A stretch of 64,000 nucleotides of DNA, taken from positions 62,001-126,000 of the forward strand of contig JAXBDG010000014.1 of NCBI GenBank assembly GCA_036320915.1, given 5' to 3'. Below are positions 44,239-56,128 of this stretch, piece by piece. Origin of the DNA: Linnemannia elongata (taxonomy: Eukaryota; Mortierellomycota; Mortierellomycetes; Mortierellales; Mortierellaceae). Position numbers and translations under genes: made by a program. Below the pieces are notes generated by a model. It was not told where the DNA came from. It ran no database searches and saw only the letters and a list, made by a program, of their open reading frames with translations. Numbering within the stretch: the first letter of the stretch is position 1; each line of letters opens with the position of its first letter.

Positions 44239-47200
44239 CTAATGGTTGGGCACGACGTAGTGGTTGCTGGGTGGGTTAGAGTTGTTGCCATGGGCGCTCT
44301 TAAAGTCATCAATGGTCTTGAACTGCTCAAGCAATGGCTTCAGCTCAGCCATAACATCCAGCTTGCGACGGGCCTTATCCTTCCTATAGAACAAGTACGC
44401 CCAGAACTTCTCCAGTCCATACATATGTCCGTTCTGGAAATCTGCATACGTCAGCGACTCAAAGTCCAAGAACAGGTCCTGGCGGAACTTCTTCTCGAGG
44501 CCATAAGAGTAGAACCGGAAGAGGCACTCGAGACCGTACCGGTAGTTGGCGTTGGCGTCCTCGACCGCCAGTCGCTTGAACTCAGTGTACATCTTCTTGT
44601 TGTAATTGTCGCGCAGGAAGTGGGACCAGAACCGGAAGAGAGTGTTCATCTCCTGCGAGTGGCCGATGCCCTGGCGCTTGCGCTCCTTCAGGGCCTTGTA
44701 GTGGTACTTGTAGTACTTGTGCTGGATGAAACCGTTCTCGTGCAACAGCTCGTGTGAAGGGTGCTGGAAAGCTGGGAAGGAGTGAGGTGCCTCGAGGGAA
44801 GTCGACAGCAGAGACGACTCGGCAAAAGAACCCATCGACATACCAGCTGGAGAGCTGCCCGAAGCGGCAGGAAGGTCCGACTGCAAGAAGGGCTGGTCGC
44901 CCAAGACCCATCCGACGGCTGCCTGGGCATAGTGTAGACGGGAATCCTGTTTGCCTCCTTTGGCACTCTGGGTTCCTTTCAAGGGGTAAAATCGAGGAGC
45001 CTGGTTCTTGCCCTTGCCCTTGCCTCGGCGCTGGTTGCTGTTGTCTCCGCCTGCTTGGTTACTGTTGTTCAAGCTAGAGCTCAGACTGGAGCTACCGTGA
45101 CGAGGATGAGAGCCAGTCAAGGTAGCAAACTGTTCCTCAGAGATCATCTCGACCTTCTTGTTGGACTGGGCAAGACTGCTGCGACGGTTGTTTGTGTTGC
45201 GCTTGCGCTGGAGGTCATGCTCGTAATGGTAGAGGCCCTCGTTGATCATGTCGTTGATGTCATCGTTCATAGCCTTGCGCTCATAGGAACCATGAGAACG
45301 GTCACGCTTCTTTTGGGTAACAATCAAGATCTTGGCAACGGTGTCATCGTCAAACTCGTCGTCATCATCATCATCGTCACTGACATAATACTTTTGGACG
45401 GTACCCTCCCGTGCGCCTCCTGCCAAGTTGTCGTCGTCAAACTGGAACACCTCGTCGTCCTCGTCATTGGTGGACTTTGCTTCAGGTTGGATTGCGGGAG
45501 AAGGGTGAGAACCCGAGCCACGCTTCTTGTGTTTGGATTGCTTGATATGCCAGTCATCCTCATTGGTCGAGGTTGAAGAAAGGGCAGGCATAGATGATTT
45601 GGTAGGGAGGGATGCCGAGATGGTGACTGGGTGAGGTGAACGTGGCGGTGGAACATAAGAGCTGCGGTGGGTCGAGAGAGGGACAGCGCCGTCCTCCTTG
45701 GGGAAGACCCAAGTGGCCCAATCGCCTCTACGCCGGATCTTGTCTCCCTTTGTTTCGATCTCCTTGCTGATCTTCAGAACATCCTTGATGAAGGCGTGGT
45801 CTGTGGTGAGGTACTTGACACGGTTGAAGTTGGCGACCAAGGACAGGGGAACGTATCCCTCGTCGTCCATCTGCTTACGCATGTAGACATCTTTGCACAG
45901 ATTCTCGACCGAAAAGTAGTACTCCCTATGTAATTATATGCAAAAAAAAATGAAATAGGTTAGAGAGACACAACCAAATGTTACTCTCTTCATGGAGAGA
46001 AGGGCGAGTGAATGGATGAGCTCCTTACATTTGCTGGAGGATAAATGACTTCAACGCCTCAGGATCGTTGTTTAGACCGTGCTGTTGGTACATCTGAGAG
46101 ACATTGCCGACAGATGCACGGTAATTTGGACGTCCTGCGTTGGACTTGCCGCCACCTTTGTTTTGGTCAGTAAATAATAGCATCCAAAACAAACAAGATT
46201 GATCAGGTGGTCAGTGCACTGTCTTTCAGCAATAAATTTGAATAGGTAACAGTCGATCACGAACGGATGAAAAACTTACGACCACGGTTGGAAGGCTGGC
46301 GGGTGTTCTTGCCTTGGCTCTGGGAGGGCTCGTCATCAAACATGGCTGGGACCGAAGCACGACGTCCCTGAGGGGCAACTGGTCCACCTGCATGAGCAGC
46401 AGCAGGAGTAGCAGCAGTGTCTGCTTTACTCTCACCGGGAGTCGAGTTCTTGCGACGACGAGAGTTGTTGTTCTGGTGTGCATTGGAGTCATTATGATGA
46501 TGGTGATGATGATGTCCTTTACCACCACCGCTGGGGGTAGGATTTGCATGGGTGATGTTGGGGGTGTACTGGGTCCACTTGCTCTTGTCTTTCTTGTTGA
46601 TGGGAGCAGTTGCGGAGACTGGCTCGGGCTTAGTCTCCTTCTCGGCCGAGGCACTTGGGTCTGGCCAGACATTGGTGTCGTCGAGGGCAGGGATCGACTG
46701 ATGGCCCTTTTTGCTGTTCTTCTTTGCCTTTTTGCCGTCTTCTTTTACGTCTGTTGAAGATTGGGTCGGAAGGAGGGGTTAGTCACTATGTTCGTACAAA
46801 GTTCAAACTTCATGGATGCATGTCTGTTGAAAATTAGCCATTCGCTACTTTTTTTTCTTTGTCATTATTGTTCGCTTTGTTCATTTTCTTCATTATCCGT
46901 CCTATTCGTGTACAGTTATAGTTGACCCCATACCTATTGTCCGATATGACCATGATGTATCTCCTTATTGTAGAAAGGTTATAAAATGACAACCAACTAC
47001 AAGAGGGAATCAACCCACACGGTCCGTTTCTGTCCCCACGTGTAGAAATGGACCGCCCTCTCCCCTTCCCAGTCCAGTCCAGTCGGTTTCATTCTAACAA
47101 CGAAAGAAATTTTTTCCCTTTCGCCCTTTGTCTACCTGTGACCCTGCTTCTCTTTACTTTCTCCCTCTATCTCATAGTGATTTCTTCGATGGCTGTGGAT

Positions 47201-47645
47201 CTACTCTCTCCTCGCTTTTTTTCTTTTCGCAATCGATAACAATGGATGGGGAACATCCATAAAAGATCCATTAGGGTAGGATGGGGAATGAAGTCTGTAC
47301 AAACGTTGTCCTCTTTTTCTTTTGTACAATGTGCATTCCCCTCCACCTTTAGAGCACTCGGATAAATTTTCGGCTAACTGCATGCTCGTACTACCAAAAA
47401 GAATAGAAACAAAGAGCGCCACACTTACCGAGGGTAACCTCCTTGATATTCTCGATAATGGACTCAACACGCTTCTCGGCATCCGCCTCAGCAGAGGGCT
47501 TCATCGCCTCCTTACGGACATCCCATACATTAACCGAGGGAGAGTTTGTAGCACCTGCAGCTGAGGTATGAGCAGCAGTGGCTGTGGTGGGATCTTCCTT
47601 GCCGTGGGAATCGTGCTTGTCGACTGGAACTGTAGAAACGACCAT
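44239..47645 (-). CDS. LARP1: La-related protein LARP1 (La motif + DM15)
   Basis: Four minus-strand exons: 47645-47429, 46750-46280, 46155-46029 and 45925-44239, giving 833 residues. After a disordered N-terminus with a His-rich patch ([12 protein letters not shown]), a La motif begins at about residue 255 ([20 protein letters not shown], then [20 protein letters not shown]) and spans the last intron. Near the C-terminus (about 655-800) are three DM15 repeats ([55 protein letters not shown]). La motif plus DM15 defines LARP1, which binds 5'-TOP and cap-proximal sequences and the poly(A) side of ribosomal-protein mRNAs, coupling their translation and stability to TOR. The cytoplasmic role is inferred from the family. 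Splice donors are GTAAGT or GTAAGG. Confidence 0.95.
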
Positions 47646-49051
47646 TGCAAAGTGAGATGCAGATGATGGTCTGGCGTTTTTTTTTTCGGCTTGTGGTAGG
47701 CGAAGGTGGTACTTGCTGAGGGTTGAAAATGTGTGAGGAACTGGAGTAAAGGCGAGAGAGAGAGAGAGAGGGAGACAGAAAAAGGGAAAAGAAACGAGGA
47801 AAGGAGAGGAAGAGGGAAGTGGAGTCTGTTGTGAACTGAAGTGTTGGAGTGTCGATAAGTACAGGGTCGTGGTCAAGAAGAAGGATCGAAGATCACTATG
47901 TTTGTGTGATATGGACAGAACGAAAAAAAAAGAGAGTGTTGGAGTTAGGGGCAGGTCAGTGCAAGGCCGGAAAGAGGAGGAACAAGAGAGAGAGAGAAAG
48001 GAAAAGAAAGAGAAGGAGAAAGAGGAAGCAAGAGAGGATTGTCTTTCTCCCCACTACTTCCTTCTCTAGAGCATCGTCATCGGTCCAGTCCAAGTCCAAG
48101 ACATTCAAGGTGATTGAGTGAGTGCCACCAAAACAACCATTACGAGAAATAACGGAAAAAAAATGAAAAAGGTTTCACTCACATCTCCATCACCCACTCA
48201 AGTCATGTGCACCATTGCTGTTAAGCACAGGTGAAGAAAAAAATGGCCGTGCTAAATCCATAAAGACAGAGAGAGAGGGAGAGTGAGGGAGTGAGAGGGA
48301 GTGAGAGGGAGTGAGAGGGACAGACGCCAGACTAAAAGAAAGGAGTAAAGACGTGGAGAATTTCCACGCAAGAAACACCACACCTTCCTCTACTTTTCAA
48401 ATTATCGCCTCCCTCGCCGCAATTACATTCCTCGCAAGTATACCAGCATACAGGTTGCTACCGACGCGACGATCATCAATTGTTGCTTTATCAGGTAGTA
48501 AGTCCGACGTTTATTGTGCGAGAGAAAACAACAATTACAACCGCTCCCTCCCTCTCCTTTGGCGCATTGCCTATCTCCTATCCCTTTCTCGTTCTCTCTC
48601 TCTACTTCTATGCGCGTGTATGTGTCAGAAAGTCACCTAACAAGGACTCGCTGTGACCCACTCAAATAACTCTGCCTGTGTTCTTAATGTTTGTTTACGC
48701 ACTTTCACAGAAAACAATTAACCACCTTCGTGCCGTTTTGACCAATGCTGTTAGATCCGCCGCCCTTCTCTTTTTTTCCTGCATATAGTATAGCAAATAA
48801 AGTTGTCGCTCCTAACGCCGATGTAAACAGTGACGCCCACGCATTCGACTCGCTTACTTTTCTTGCTGCCACCCTCGGTATTTCCTCCTGCCTTCTTTCT
48901 TTCCTTTCTTTCCACTTTCTTCTCTTTTCGCTCATACCTCCCTCACCTTCTCACAGCACAATCACTCTGAATTCTCACTTTCTTTATCACTCATATCACT
49001 CATCTCTTGCTCATACCGAGAATCAGTTTTCTCAGCAATGCAGCCTGTCTT
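47646..49051. other. Divergent promoter region, LARP1 and kelch 1
   Basis: About 1.4 kb between head-to-head genes. It is purine-rich near 47750-48050 (GA repeats at 47755-47770) and GA/GTGA-repetitive at 48270-48320. It becomes pyrimidine-rich toward 48900, upstream of the kelch gene. No additional gene is recognised. Confidence 0.5.
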
Positions 49052-51110
49052 ATGGCCACAAAACAACAGCGACCCAACAACAAATGCTTGCTCACAAGTA
49101 TACTCTTCTCTGTTGCCATAATCATCCTCTCACCACAACAACACGCAGTCGATGCACAGTCTATAAGCCCACCCAGTCCAGTAGTGGTCTTTGGTGCCGC
49201 TTTCGCCAGGACCTCGAAACGACTGTACATCCTCGGCGGCTTCCCCTCTTATGTCCCAGCCGAAATGAACGCCATGAGCCAATTCTACTACCTCGACTTG
49301 GCGAAACATTGGAACGGCAACTCCCCCGCTTGGACTAAATTGAGTGATGGTCCCATCAAGGCCATCTTCCCAGCTACTTTCTCGGCTGACCAGAAGACGA
49401 TGGTGGTCTTTAGTACCGCTAGAGCAAGCAGTCCTTTTGCTGCTTGGCGGTACAGCGTCGACTTGGATACTTGGGTAGTCTCCAAGGCGTCGTTTCCGTT
49501 CCCAGACCGGAAGGGTCTTGCATCTGTCACGGATCCGAATACCGGATTGGTCTATACTGCTGGAGGATATGTGAACCCTATGGAAGGGGTGTCGATGGAT
49601 GTGTACAATGTCAAGGATGACAGTGTCTCGACTATTCCGATGCCAGATCCGCTCATTTTGTTGCCAATGAGGAGCTACTATACTGCAGTATGGTGCCAGC
49701 AGAGAAAGAGCATTCTGTTCTTTGGTGGGTATGCGCTTCGATCTCAGCCTGTACAGCCCCTCAATTCTGTCACCGAGTTTGTACCCTCCTCAAATACCTG
49801 GCAGATCGTGGTATGTGGCACATGCCATGGAATATTTGTCTTAGTCGTCGTTGTTTGTGCTATGTGCTGGCACACTCAAAGTGATAATTAACCATTCGCG
49901 GTTGTTTTTTACACACACACGCTTACTCTCGCTCTCTCTTTCTCTCTCTCTCACCACGCTTTATTCGGTGCAGCCAACGACAGGAACTCCTCCTTCCTTG
50001 AGAGGCACCCATTGCATGGCGGCGAGTACGTTTCTTTCATCTTCCTTTTGTCTTGTCTGACACATAAACGGCAAACTCTTCTTATCATTTTGACCTTTGC
50101 AACTAACTGCCAGCCTATGCTCAAACAATATAGATGACGATGGGACAAGGGTGATCGTCTATGGCGGAAAACTGTATGAAGCAGCCAACATCACTACTGG
50201 AGATATCTACGTCCTCAATACAGTTACAAGAGCCTGGACCGCAGGAAAGCCAGGATCTCCCAGAATCTATACTACTTGTACCATCGCCGGTGACCAGTTC
50301 CTTGTATGGGGTGGCGTAACCACCAACAATACCATACCACCGGTTGACATCCAGATCTACAGCATCTCTAACGACAACTGGATTACATCTTATACTCCGC
50401 CAACATCTTATTTGAAACCATCGTCGACGTCAGACCCTTCATTACCGTCTTCTCCGCTTGATTCAGAATCTCGGAAGAGATCGAACAGTGTCGGAGTTAT
50501 TGTTGGAGGCATAGTTGGTGGCCTTGTAGTTGTTCTGGCAGCACTCTTCTTTCTCTACCGAAGACGACAACGGACTCATTCTGGAGCAATAGAAGAATAT
50601 GCGAGCAAGGATGAAGATACCAAGAATCAACACAGCGCAAGGAGACCTCGTGAGAGACGTGACGAAGACGGCGACGACCATAGTGAAGTATCGAGATCTT
50701 GGTTCGAAACACAGAAAGAGCAACACGACGCATTTCAACAACAAGTCGAGCTACTGCAACACCAAGCTTCAACCTCCTCGCCTCCCTATGACTTCCCATA
50801 TACCTACCAGCCCCCAGTTGTTACCAACCCACCACTTTCAAACCCAAGGATCTTTGAGCCCTCCACAGCGTCAACATCCAGGACTGTGCACGACCCTACA
50901 CCAGTTGTGTCTGGGTCAGAGTGGGTCTCATCGTCGTCGTCAAATCGTCCGGTTGTGTACGACCCTACATCGTCTTCTCCGGCATCAGTCAGCGTAGTAC
51001 GTTCAAGGAAGGACCCAGAGTTTTTGAGCTCAGAGCTGTTGCAACCAGATGATTTTGTTGAAACCCCTCGGTCTCGTCACCCTCATACGCCTGTCTCTCA
51101 AAGTGGATAA
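49052..51110 (+). CDS. Kelch-repeat single-pass membrane protein, copy 1
   Basis: Three exons: 49052-49810, 49974-50025 (only 52 nt) and 50134-51110, giving 595 residues. The start MATKQQ is chosen because a hydrophobic signal segment (LLTSILFSVAIIIL) follows directly. The ectodomain has kelch-type blades: RLYILGGFPS, LVYTAGGYVN, ILFFGGYALR, VIVYGGKLYE and FLVWGGVTTN. Each has the GG doublet and a later Trp or Tyr, so it should form a beta-propeller of about five to six blades. A transmembrane helix (VGVIVGGIVGGLVVVLAALF) at about 390-412 is followed by RRRQR and a Ser/Pro/Gln-rich cytoplasmic tail. Ligand and function are unknown; cell-surface adhesion or sensing is a guess. The next gene is a paralogue. 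Confidence 0.85.
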
Positions 51111-51976
51111 AAACTCCACCCTTCTTCTGTGATCTGTCATTGCACTCTTCGATTCCTTAGTCTTCCCATCAATGAGATGCAAGTGATCGATCATATTAGT
51201 GGCTTTAACTTGACTCGTGGCGTCTCACTTTTTGTTGGTGACGAAATGATCAAGACAATGCTTGTTTCTGTTAAGGTTTTCAGGTACCAGACTCCGGCGA
51301 TCCGTGTCTTTTGCATGAATCCTCATTCCCCTTCCTTCCCCGTTACATCCACGCATCTGCATGTATGAAATATCTACAGGATACCTTCCATTTTCTTTTG
51401 TCAGTACATTATCAACCGCATCCATGTAACGCTGCCCACTGACTATCCAGCCGGGACTAGCACCCTTATCCCAACCGCAAGTAGCTACTCCTACTTCACT
51501 TTCATTATCAATAACAACAACAGCCTTGCTCCAGCCTTTCCTCACTCTCCCTCCCTCTATGCCAAAGGTCCAACCAGCAAGCGATCGCTGGCATCAAATT
51601 TGGGCTCTATTTGGCAATACACATCCCCTGACCCCCTTTCTCTCTCTCACTCGCACGCCGCCTTATTTTTTCTTTTCGACTCTGGAGTCTGGACACAAAG
51701 TAATAATAATTACACTCCAAGGCTTCTGTTATTGTTTTCGCTTTTGGCTCTTTCCCTGGTATAGTTCCTATTTTCTCTCTGGTGTAGCGCCCCTCTCCCT
51801 CCTCCGTCTTCTCTCACCTTCCCGCCTTCCCTCTCTTTATTGGCCATTCATACATTTTCATTCATCAACCCAACCTCACTTTTCTACCTCAACCCTCTCC
51901 CTCGTAATCATCAACCCTTCGACACTTCGCGCACATCGTTCCTAACGATCGACGTGACCAACGGCCCTTTTTTGAA
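51111..51976. other. Intergenic between the kelch paralogues
   Basis: About 870 bases: 3' flank of copy 1, then a pyrimidine-rich promoter (about 51620-51930) for copy 2. Nothing else is seen. Confidence 0.5.
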
Positions 51977-54226
51977 ATGCAACCACCACACCGACGATCC
52001 CGGAAACAAGGGGTGCCCACTACCCTAATCATCACCACACTCGCATGCCTCTTCTCCGCTCATCCTCTCAGTGTCTCCGCCCAGTCATCTTCAACCCAAA
52101 CCTCAACCCCCACACCCTCTTCGCTCCCATCACAAGCCCCCGACGCAGGACCAGTCCCGGTAACTGGCGCAGGTTTCGCCCGCGCAGCAACCCGTCTCTA
52201 CGTCCTCGGTGGCCTTCCCTCAACCGCCAACAACACCCTCCCCCTTGGCCAATTCTTCTCTCTCGACCTCACTCTCGCCTGGAACGCCTCTTCCCCAGCA
52301 TGGACACGCCTCGCCTCCGGGCCTAAACAACGCATCTTCCCCGCCACATTCTCCAAAAACCAAAAATCAATGATAGTTTTTAGGGCCGGGGAGCCGAATT
52401 ATATCCGGCGTTATATCGTTGCTTCTGGGAACTGGTCGCTTTCAAAGGTCAATTTGACGTATGGGAACCGCGAGGGCGTTGGGGCTGTCACAGATCCTAA
52501 TAATGGCCTTGTATACATCGCTCGAGGATATACGGACATCAACGAGCGGTCTGTGGATGTCTATAACGTCGATACGGACAACTTGTCAGAATTGCCCCTC
52601 CCGCCAGCGACGTCTTTCTTGGCGCAAAGAACGTATTATGGTAACGTGTGGTGTCAACCTCGGAAGAGTATTCTTTACTTTGGAGGGTATGCACTCGAGA
52701 CCCAGCCGGCGCCTATTAGTCCAGATATTACTGAGTTTGTCCCTTCTAATCAGACATGGTCCACACTGGTAAGTTGGTGCTGCCGAAAAAAAAAAAAAAA
52801 AAAAAAAAAAAAAGAAAAGAAAAATAATTGGGCTATGCAGAGGTGTGATTTTCCATCATATTTTTGTTTCTGTTGTGTTTAACAGTATTGCGCGCAATAT
52901 TTTGTTCTTTTGTTTAGAAAACAAACGGAGAGCCGCCATCGTTGAGAGCAGACCACTGCATGACCATCAGTACGTTTCCCTTTCCTCCACTTCCCTTATT
53001 CCATTAACCCATTCACCCCACACCAGCCACAATACCTCAACCTATCTAACAAGACTAACTTTCCGTCTCCTCCAATAGACGAATACGGGACAAGGATGGT
53101 AGTCTACGGAGGAAGCCCCAACGACCAATCTCCTATGAGCGGCGAAGTCTTCATGTTCGATACCACCACCCTCACCTGGACAAAAGGCAAAGCCGGAGAA
53201 CCACGCGCTTATGCAACATGTACCATCGCAGGAAACCAACTCCTCATCTGGGGCGGCATGACGGCCAACAAGACTGTCGCTTCGGGAGATGTGATGATTT
53301 ATAATATGGACAATTATACGTGGGTGCAAGGGTATGTCCCGCCAGCTTGGTACTTGAACCCATCGGCGACGAACTCGGCTGGCGCAGATCCTTCTTCGAC
53401 GTCGGATTCTGATAAGGATGGTGGTGGTAGGGGGGCGAATGTGGGGGCTATTGTGGGAGGTGTTGTTGGAGGGTTGGCTGTGGTTGCTGGAATTGCGTTG
53501 TTTCTCTTCCGACGTCGACGACAGGATCAACAGCGAAGTGATAGCAGTCCAGCAGTCGGAAAAGGCCGCTCAACTTCCAACCACACCAACAGCAACGACG
53601 GCAGCAGCGCAATAGAAAAACTCCACGACGCAGGATATGGAGCGCCCATCAACGGCAAATCACGCAAGCAAGAGAAAGAAGAGCTCCAAACACTCCGTGA
53701 ACAACTCGCAGCCCAGAAGGAACAACAAGAAGCCCTACAACGCCAATTGGAGGAACTCAAGAACCAACATTCCCAGGATGCCGCGTACGGATACCAACCA
53801 CCTATCTACTACCCTCCAGGAACATCATCAGTTATACCAACACAACCGGAGATCTTCCAGCCCTACTCGGAGCAAGGGCCTGTGGTTTACACCCCTACTA
53901 GTCCTCCGCCGCCCATCCCTCCACGCATCCCTGTCACAACTGAGAACAGTTCAGGAAATGTTTCAGCAACAGTGTCAAGTTCGGTGCCTCTCAGTCAAGT
54001 CGGGACGTTAGTCAGGTCTCCCGAAGGGCTGATTCAGGACCAACGGCAACCACTATCAAGTCATGGATCTCCTCGGTCTCCAGAAGAACTACCAAACCAC
54101 TCGAATCTGCAGCAGTCGGCGGTCTTATATCAGGACCTTGATGCATCTCAAACCGGTGCTCGAAGACTCAACAACCCTCACGCGCCTGTCATCAGCTCTG
54201 GTGGTCCTCATGCTGTTGTCCCTTAA
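51977..54226 (+). CDS. Kelch-repeat single-pass membrane protein, copy 2
   Basis: Three exons: 51977-52768, 52918-52969 (52 nt, the same length and phase as in copy 1) and 53079-54226, giving 663 residues. A basic N-terminus and hydrophobic core (LIITTLACLFSAHPLSVSAQ) form a signal peptide, followed by a Ser/Thr/Pro stalk. Kelch blades include RLYVLGGLPS, LVYIARGYTD, ILYFGGYALE, MVVYGGSPND and LLIWGGMTAN. The transmembrane helix (GAIVGGVVGGLAVVAGIALF) lies at about 400-425. The cytoplasmic tail contains a Gln/Glu-rich coiled coil (LREQLAAQKEQQEALQRQLE) and a Pro-rich end. Intron 1 contains 28 A residues at 52786-52813, 17 bases after the splice donor. With copy 1 it forms a tandem duplication on the same strand. 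Confidence 0.85.
52786..52813. repeat. A28 run in intron 1 of kelch copy 2
   Basis: Uninterrupted 28-base poly(A), followed by A-rich sequence. It is absent from the corresponding intron of copy 1. No target-site duplication is evident. Confidence 0.9.
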
Positions 54227-54700
54227 CATACCACCAACCTGACTATTATTTTATCTTCATATCCCCATCATGTCTACTGCAGGTTCAATTAGAGTATATC
54301 CCCAACTTTTTTCGCACTTTTCATCAACCGCATAATAATAATCACGAAGCGAGATCAATGAGGTGGAACTGGTTAATTTTTTATTTTGCTATTTTCAGCC
54401 CGACCGCTTCTACAAGCATCAAACAAGAACGCTGGTGTCAGAGACTTAATTCCATATCCTCCGAATTGTATTCGCCAACAAGGTTACTATCAACAGCACC
54501 TCGTTGGACCAACAGAGTCTGGATGGTCAGACCAAGGCCTACAGCATCCCTGAACGTCAATCCCGAAGCGTACAATCTACCAAAGTTTGTTCCAGCCTTG
54601 ACTGACGGACGACATCGTCGTCATCGTCCTCCTCTCTAGCATCTTGATTCGCCAGACGCGAATGTTTATATCTCGGCAGCTGGTGACAACTTCAAAGATA
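54227..54700. other. Intergenic, nothing recognised
   Basis: 3' flank of kelch copy 2. A short plus-strand frame at 54358-54639 is not supported by composition or homology. Confidence 0.4.
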
Positions 54701-54976
54701 CAGCGCGCTTTCAAAAAGAATGGCCGGAAACAAATTTTTGGTTTGCCTTGGTGCCATGCAACGCATGCAACTCAGTGTCAGCCCTTCACGAGAATCTGAT
54801 TGCTGCTTCTTCTGGTGAATGAAGAGGGTTGAAAATTGGAGGACGTGTTTTCGATTCCCGTTGGAAGAGTCCTTGCAACTCTCAAGAACCATTCTCTCTT
54901 TCCCCCTCTTCCTTTTTTTTATCAAATGGCACCAAAAAAAAATATTTCCGGCCATTCTTTTTGCAGCCTGAGTGTA
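54701..54976. mobile_element. Foldback element / MITE with AAAAAGAATGGCCGGAAA ends
   Basis: Left end 54712-54742 (CAAAAAGAATGGCCGGAAA...TTTTTGGT) is the inverted copy of right end 54931-54963. The repeats extend imperfectly outward to TACA on both sides (54699-54702 and the TGTA ending at 54976). About 275 bases, non-coding. TA at the boundaries suggests the Tc1/mariner superfamily. Confidence 0.6.
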
Positions 54977-55069
54977 CAGTCAGGTTCCAAAAAGAATTTT
55001 ACAAAAAAAAACAGGAAAAAGAAAGAGCTCTCAAAAAAAAGTTGTAAAATTCTTTTTGGAACCTAACTG
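54977..55069. mobile_element. 93-bp Tc1/mariner-like MITE with 28-bp terminal inverted repeats
   Basis: The ends are CAGTCAGGTTCCAAAAAGAA (54977 onward) and its inverse ending ...CCTAACTG (55069). The 28-base arms (54977-55004 and 55042-55069) differ at one position. TA flanks both ends (54975-54976 and 55070-55071), as expected of the Tc1/mariner target-site duplication, and CAGT is the usual Tc1-type terminus. The interior is only 37 bases of A-rich sequence, so the element is non-autonomous. The GTG/CAC symmetry beyond the TA could mean the true ends lie slightly further out. Confidence 0.7.
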
Positions 55070-55071
55070 TA

Positions 55072-56128
55072 CACTCCGCATATTCATAGGATACTGTAAC
55101 TGACTTGTGGCAGTCAAGCGTTCATAGCGATGTTACCTTCTGATCTTTTAATGATTCTTTGAGAAGGATTGTAAATGAATAGTGGGATAGTGTCACTCTT
55201 TACAAGCAAAGGGATACAGAAATTGTCAAGCACCAACATTAGGGACAGCATCAAGGGTCAACACCATAGATAACACCATGGACAACACCATGGACAACAC
55301 CATGCACAACACCATGGACAACACCAATGGACGACAGCAATGGACGACAGCAATGGACAAAACCAATCGGAAATATCAAGTCAGCACCTTGACAAGGTCA
55401 TAGCTCAATACTAAGGGCGACATCAAGGGACAATACCAAGTGCAATATCCACCGTCAAAAGACCGTCGAAGGAAACCATCAAAGGACAAAAGATGGTAAA
55501 AAGATCAAGGAGTGCTGGAAAAGATCAAGAGATACTGGAAAAAGATCAAGGGACACTGAAAGAAAACAGGGACGCTGGAGAAGATACAATCGCGAGGAAA
55601 GCGATACTTTGCATAGTAATCCTGACATCTCCTCTTTTCTCGAGCATTCTTTTTTCGTGGATGCTTACACCATTGCTTTTGGGTTACGAAGACGACGATG
55701 AAAGTCTTACGTCCCTTATCCGAACAGACGAGCCATGTCTGTGCCCTCTCAACCCTCCCTTTAGATTAGTTTAGTTTTGTTTTTCTTTCTTGGTGCTTGG
55801 TCAGAATGATAACGTGCAGAGATCCAGCAGGTTCATTTTTTTAAATTTCTTAGTTCAGTTTCTCGAATGCGAGTTCTGCGTTTTCATTGAGTAACAGAGA
55901 ACTGGAAAAGCAAGGATAGGCCAGGGAAAGAAAGAGAGCGTCAATTGCATGGCATGCAACCCGGGACAGGAGCAACTTAGGGGAAGAAGATAGATAGAAG
56001 GTGTAAACAAGAGGAGCATTTACTCGAACACTTTGCATCTACGCGTATCCCACTTTTTATTTGGTTTGACTTTGCAACTTGGATATGAACAAAAGTATAT
56101 AACAGCCACTCTCGCAAGCCGAATCCAT
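55072..56128. other. Repeat-containing spacer, no gene
   Basis: Holds the minisatellite and the looser 55500-55582 repeat. A 93-codon frame at 55493-55774 runs through the repeat and has no supporting features. The rest is the 3' flank of the PMT gene. Confidence 0.5.
55256..55366. repeat. 12-bp minisatellite (AACACCATGGAC)
   Basis: About eight units of AACACCATGGAC and variants (AACACCAATGGACGACAGC toward the end) in head-to-tail array. The open-frame remnant would encode a short Asn-Thr-Met-Asp repeat, but no gene structure surrounds it. A looser repeat based on AAGATCAAG...CTGGA follows at 55500-55582. Confidence 0.8.

Noticed and set aside
55493..55774. 93-codon ORF through the spacer repeat
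   Set aside because: The N-terminal half is the translated repeat. No homology, splice or promoter support.
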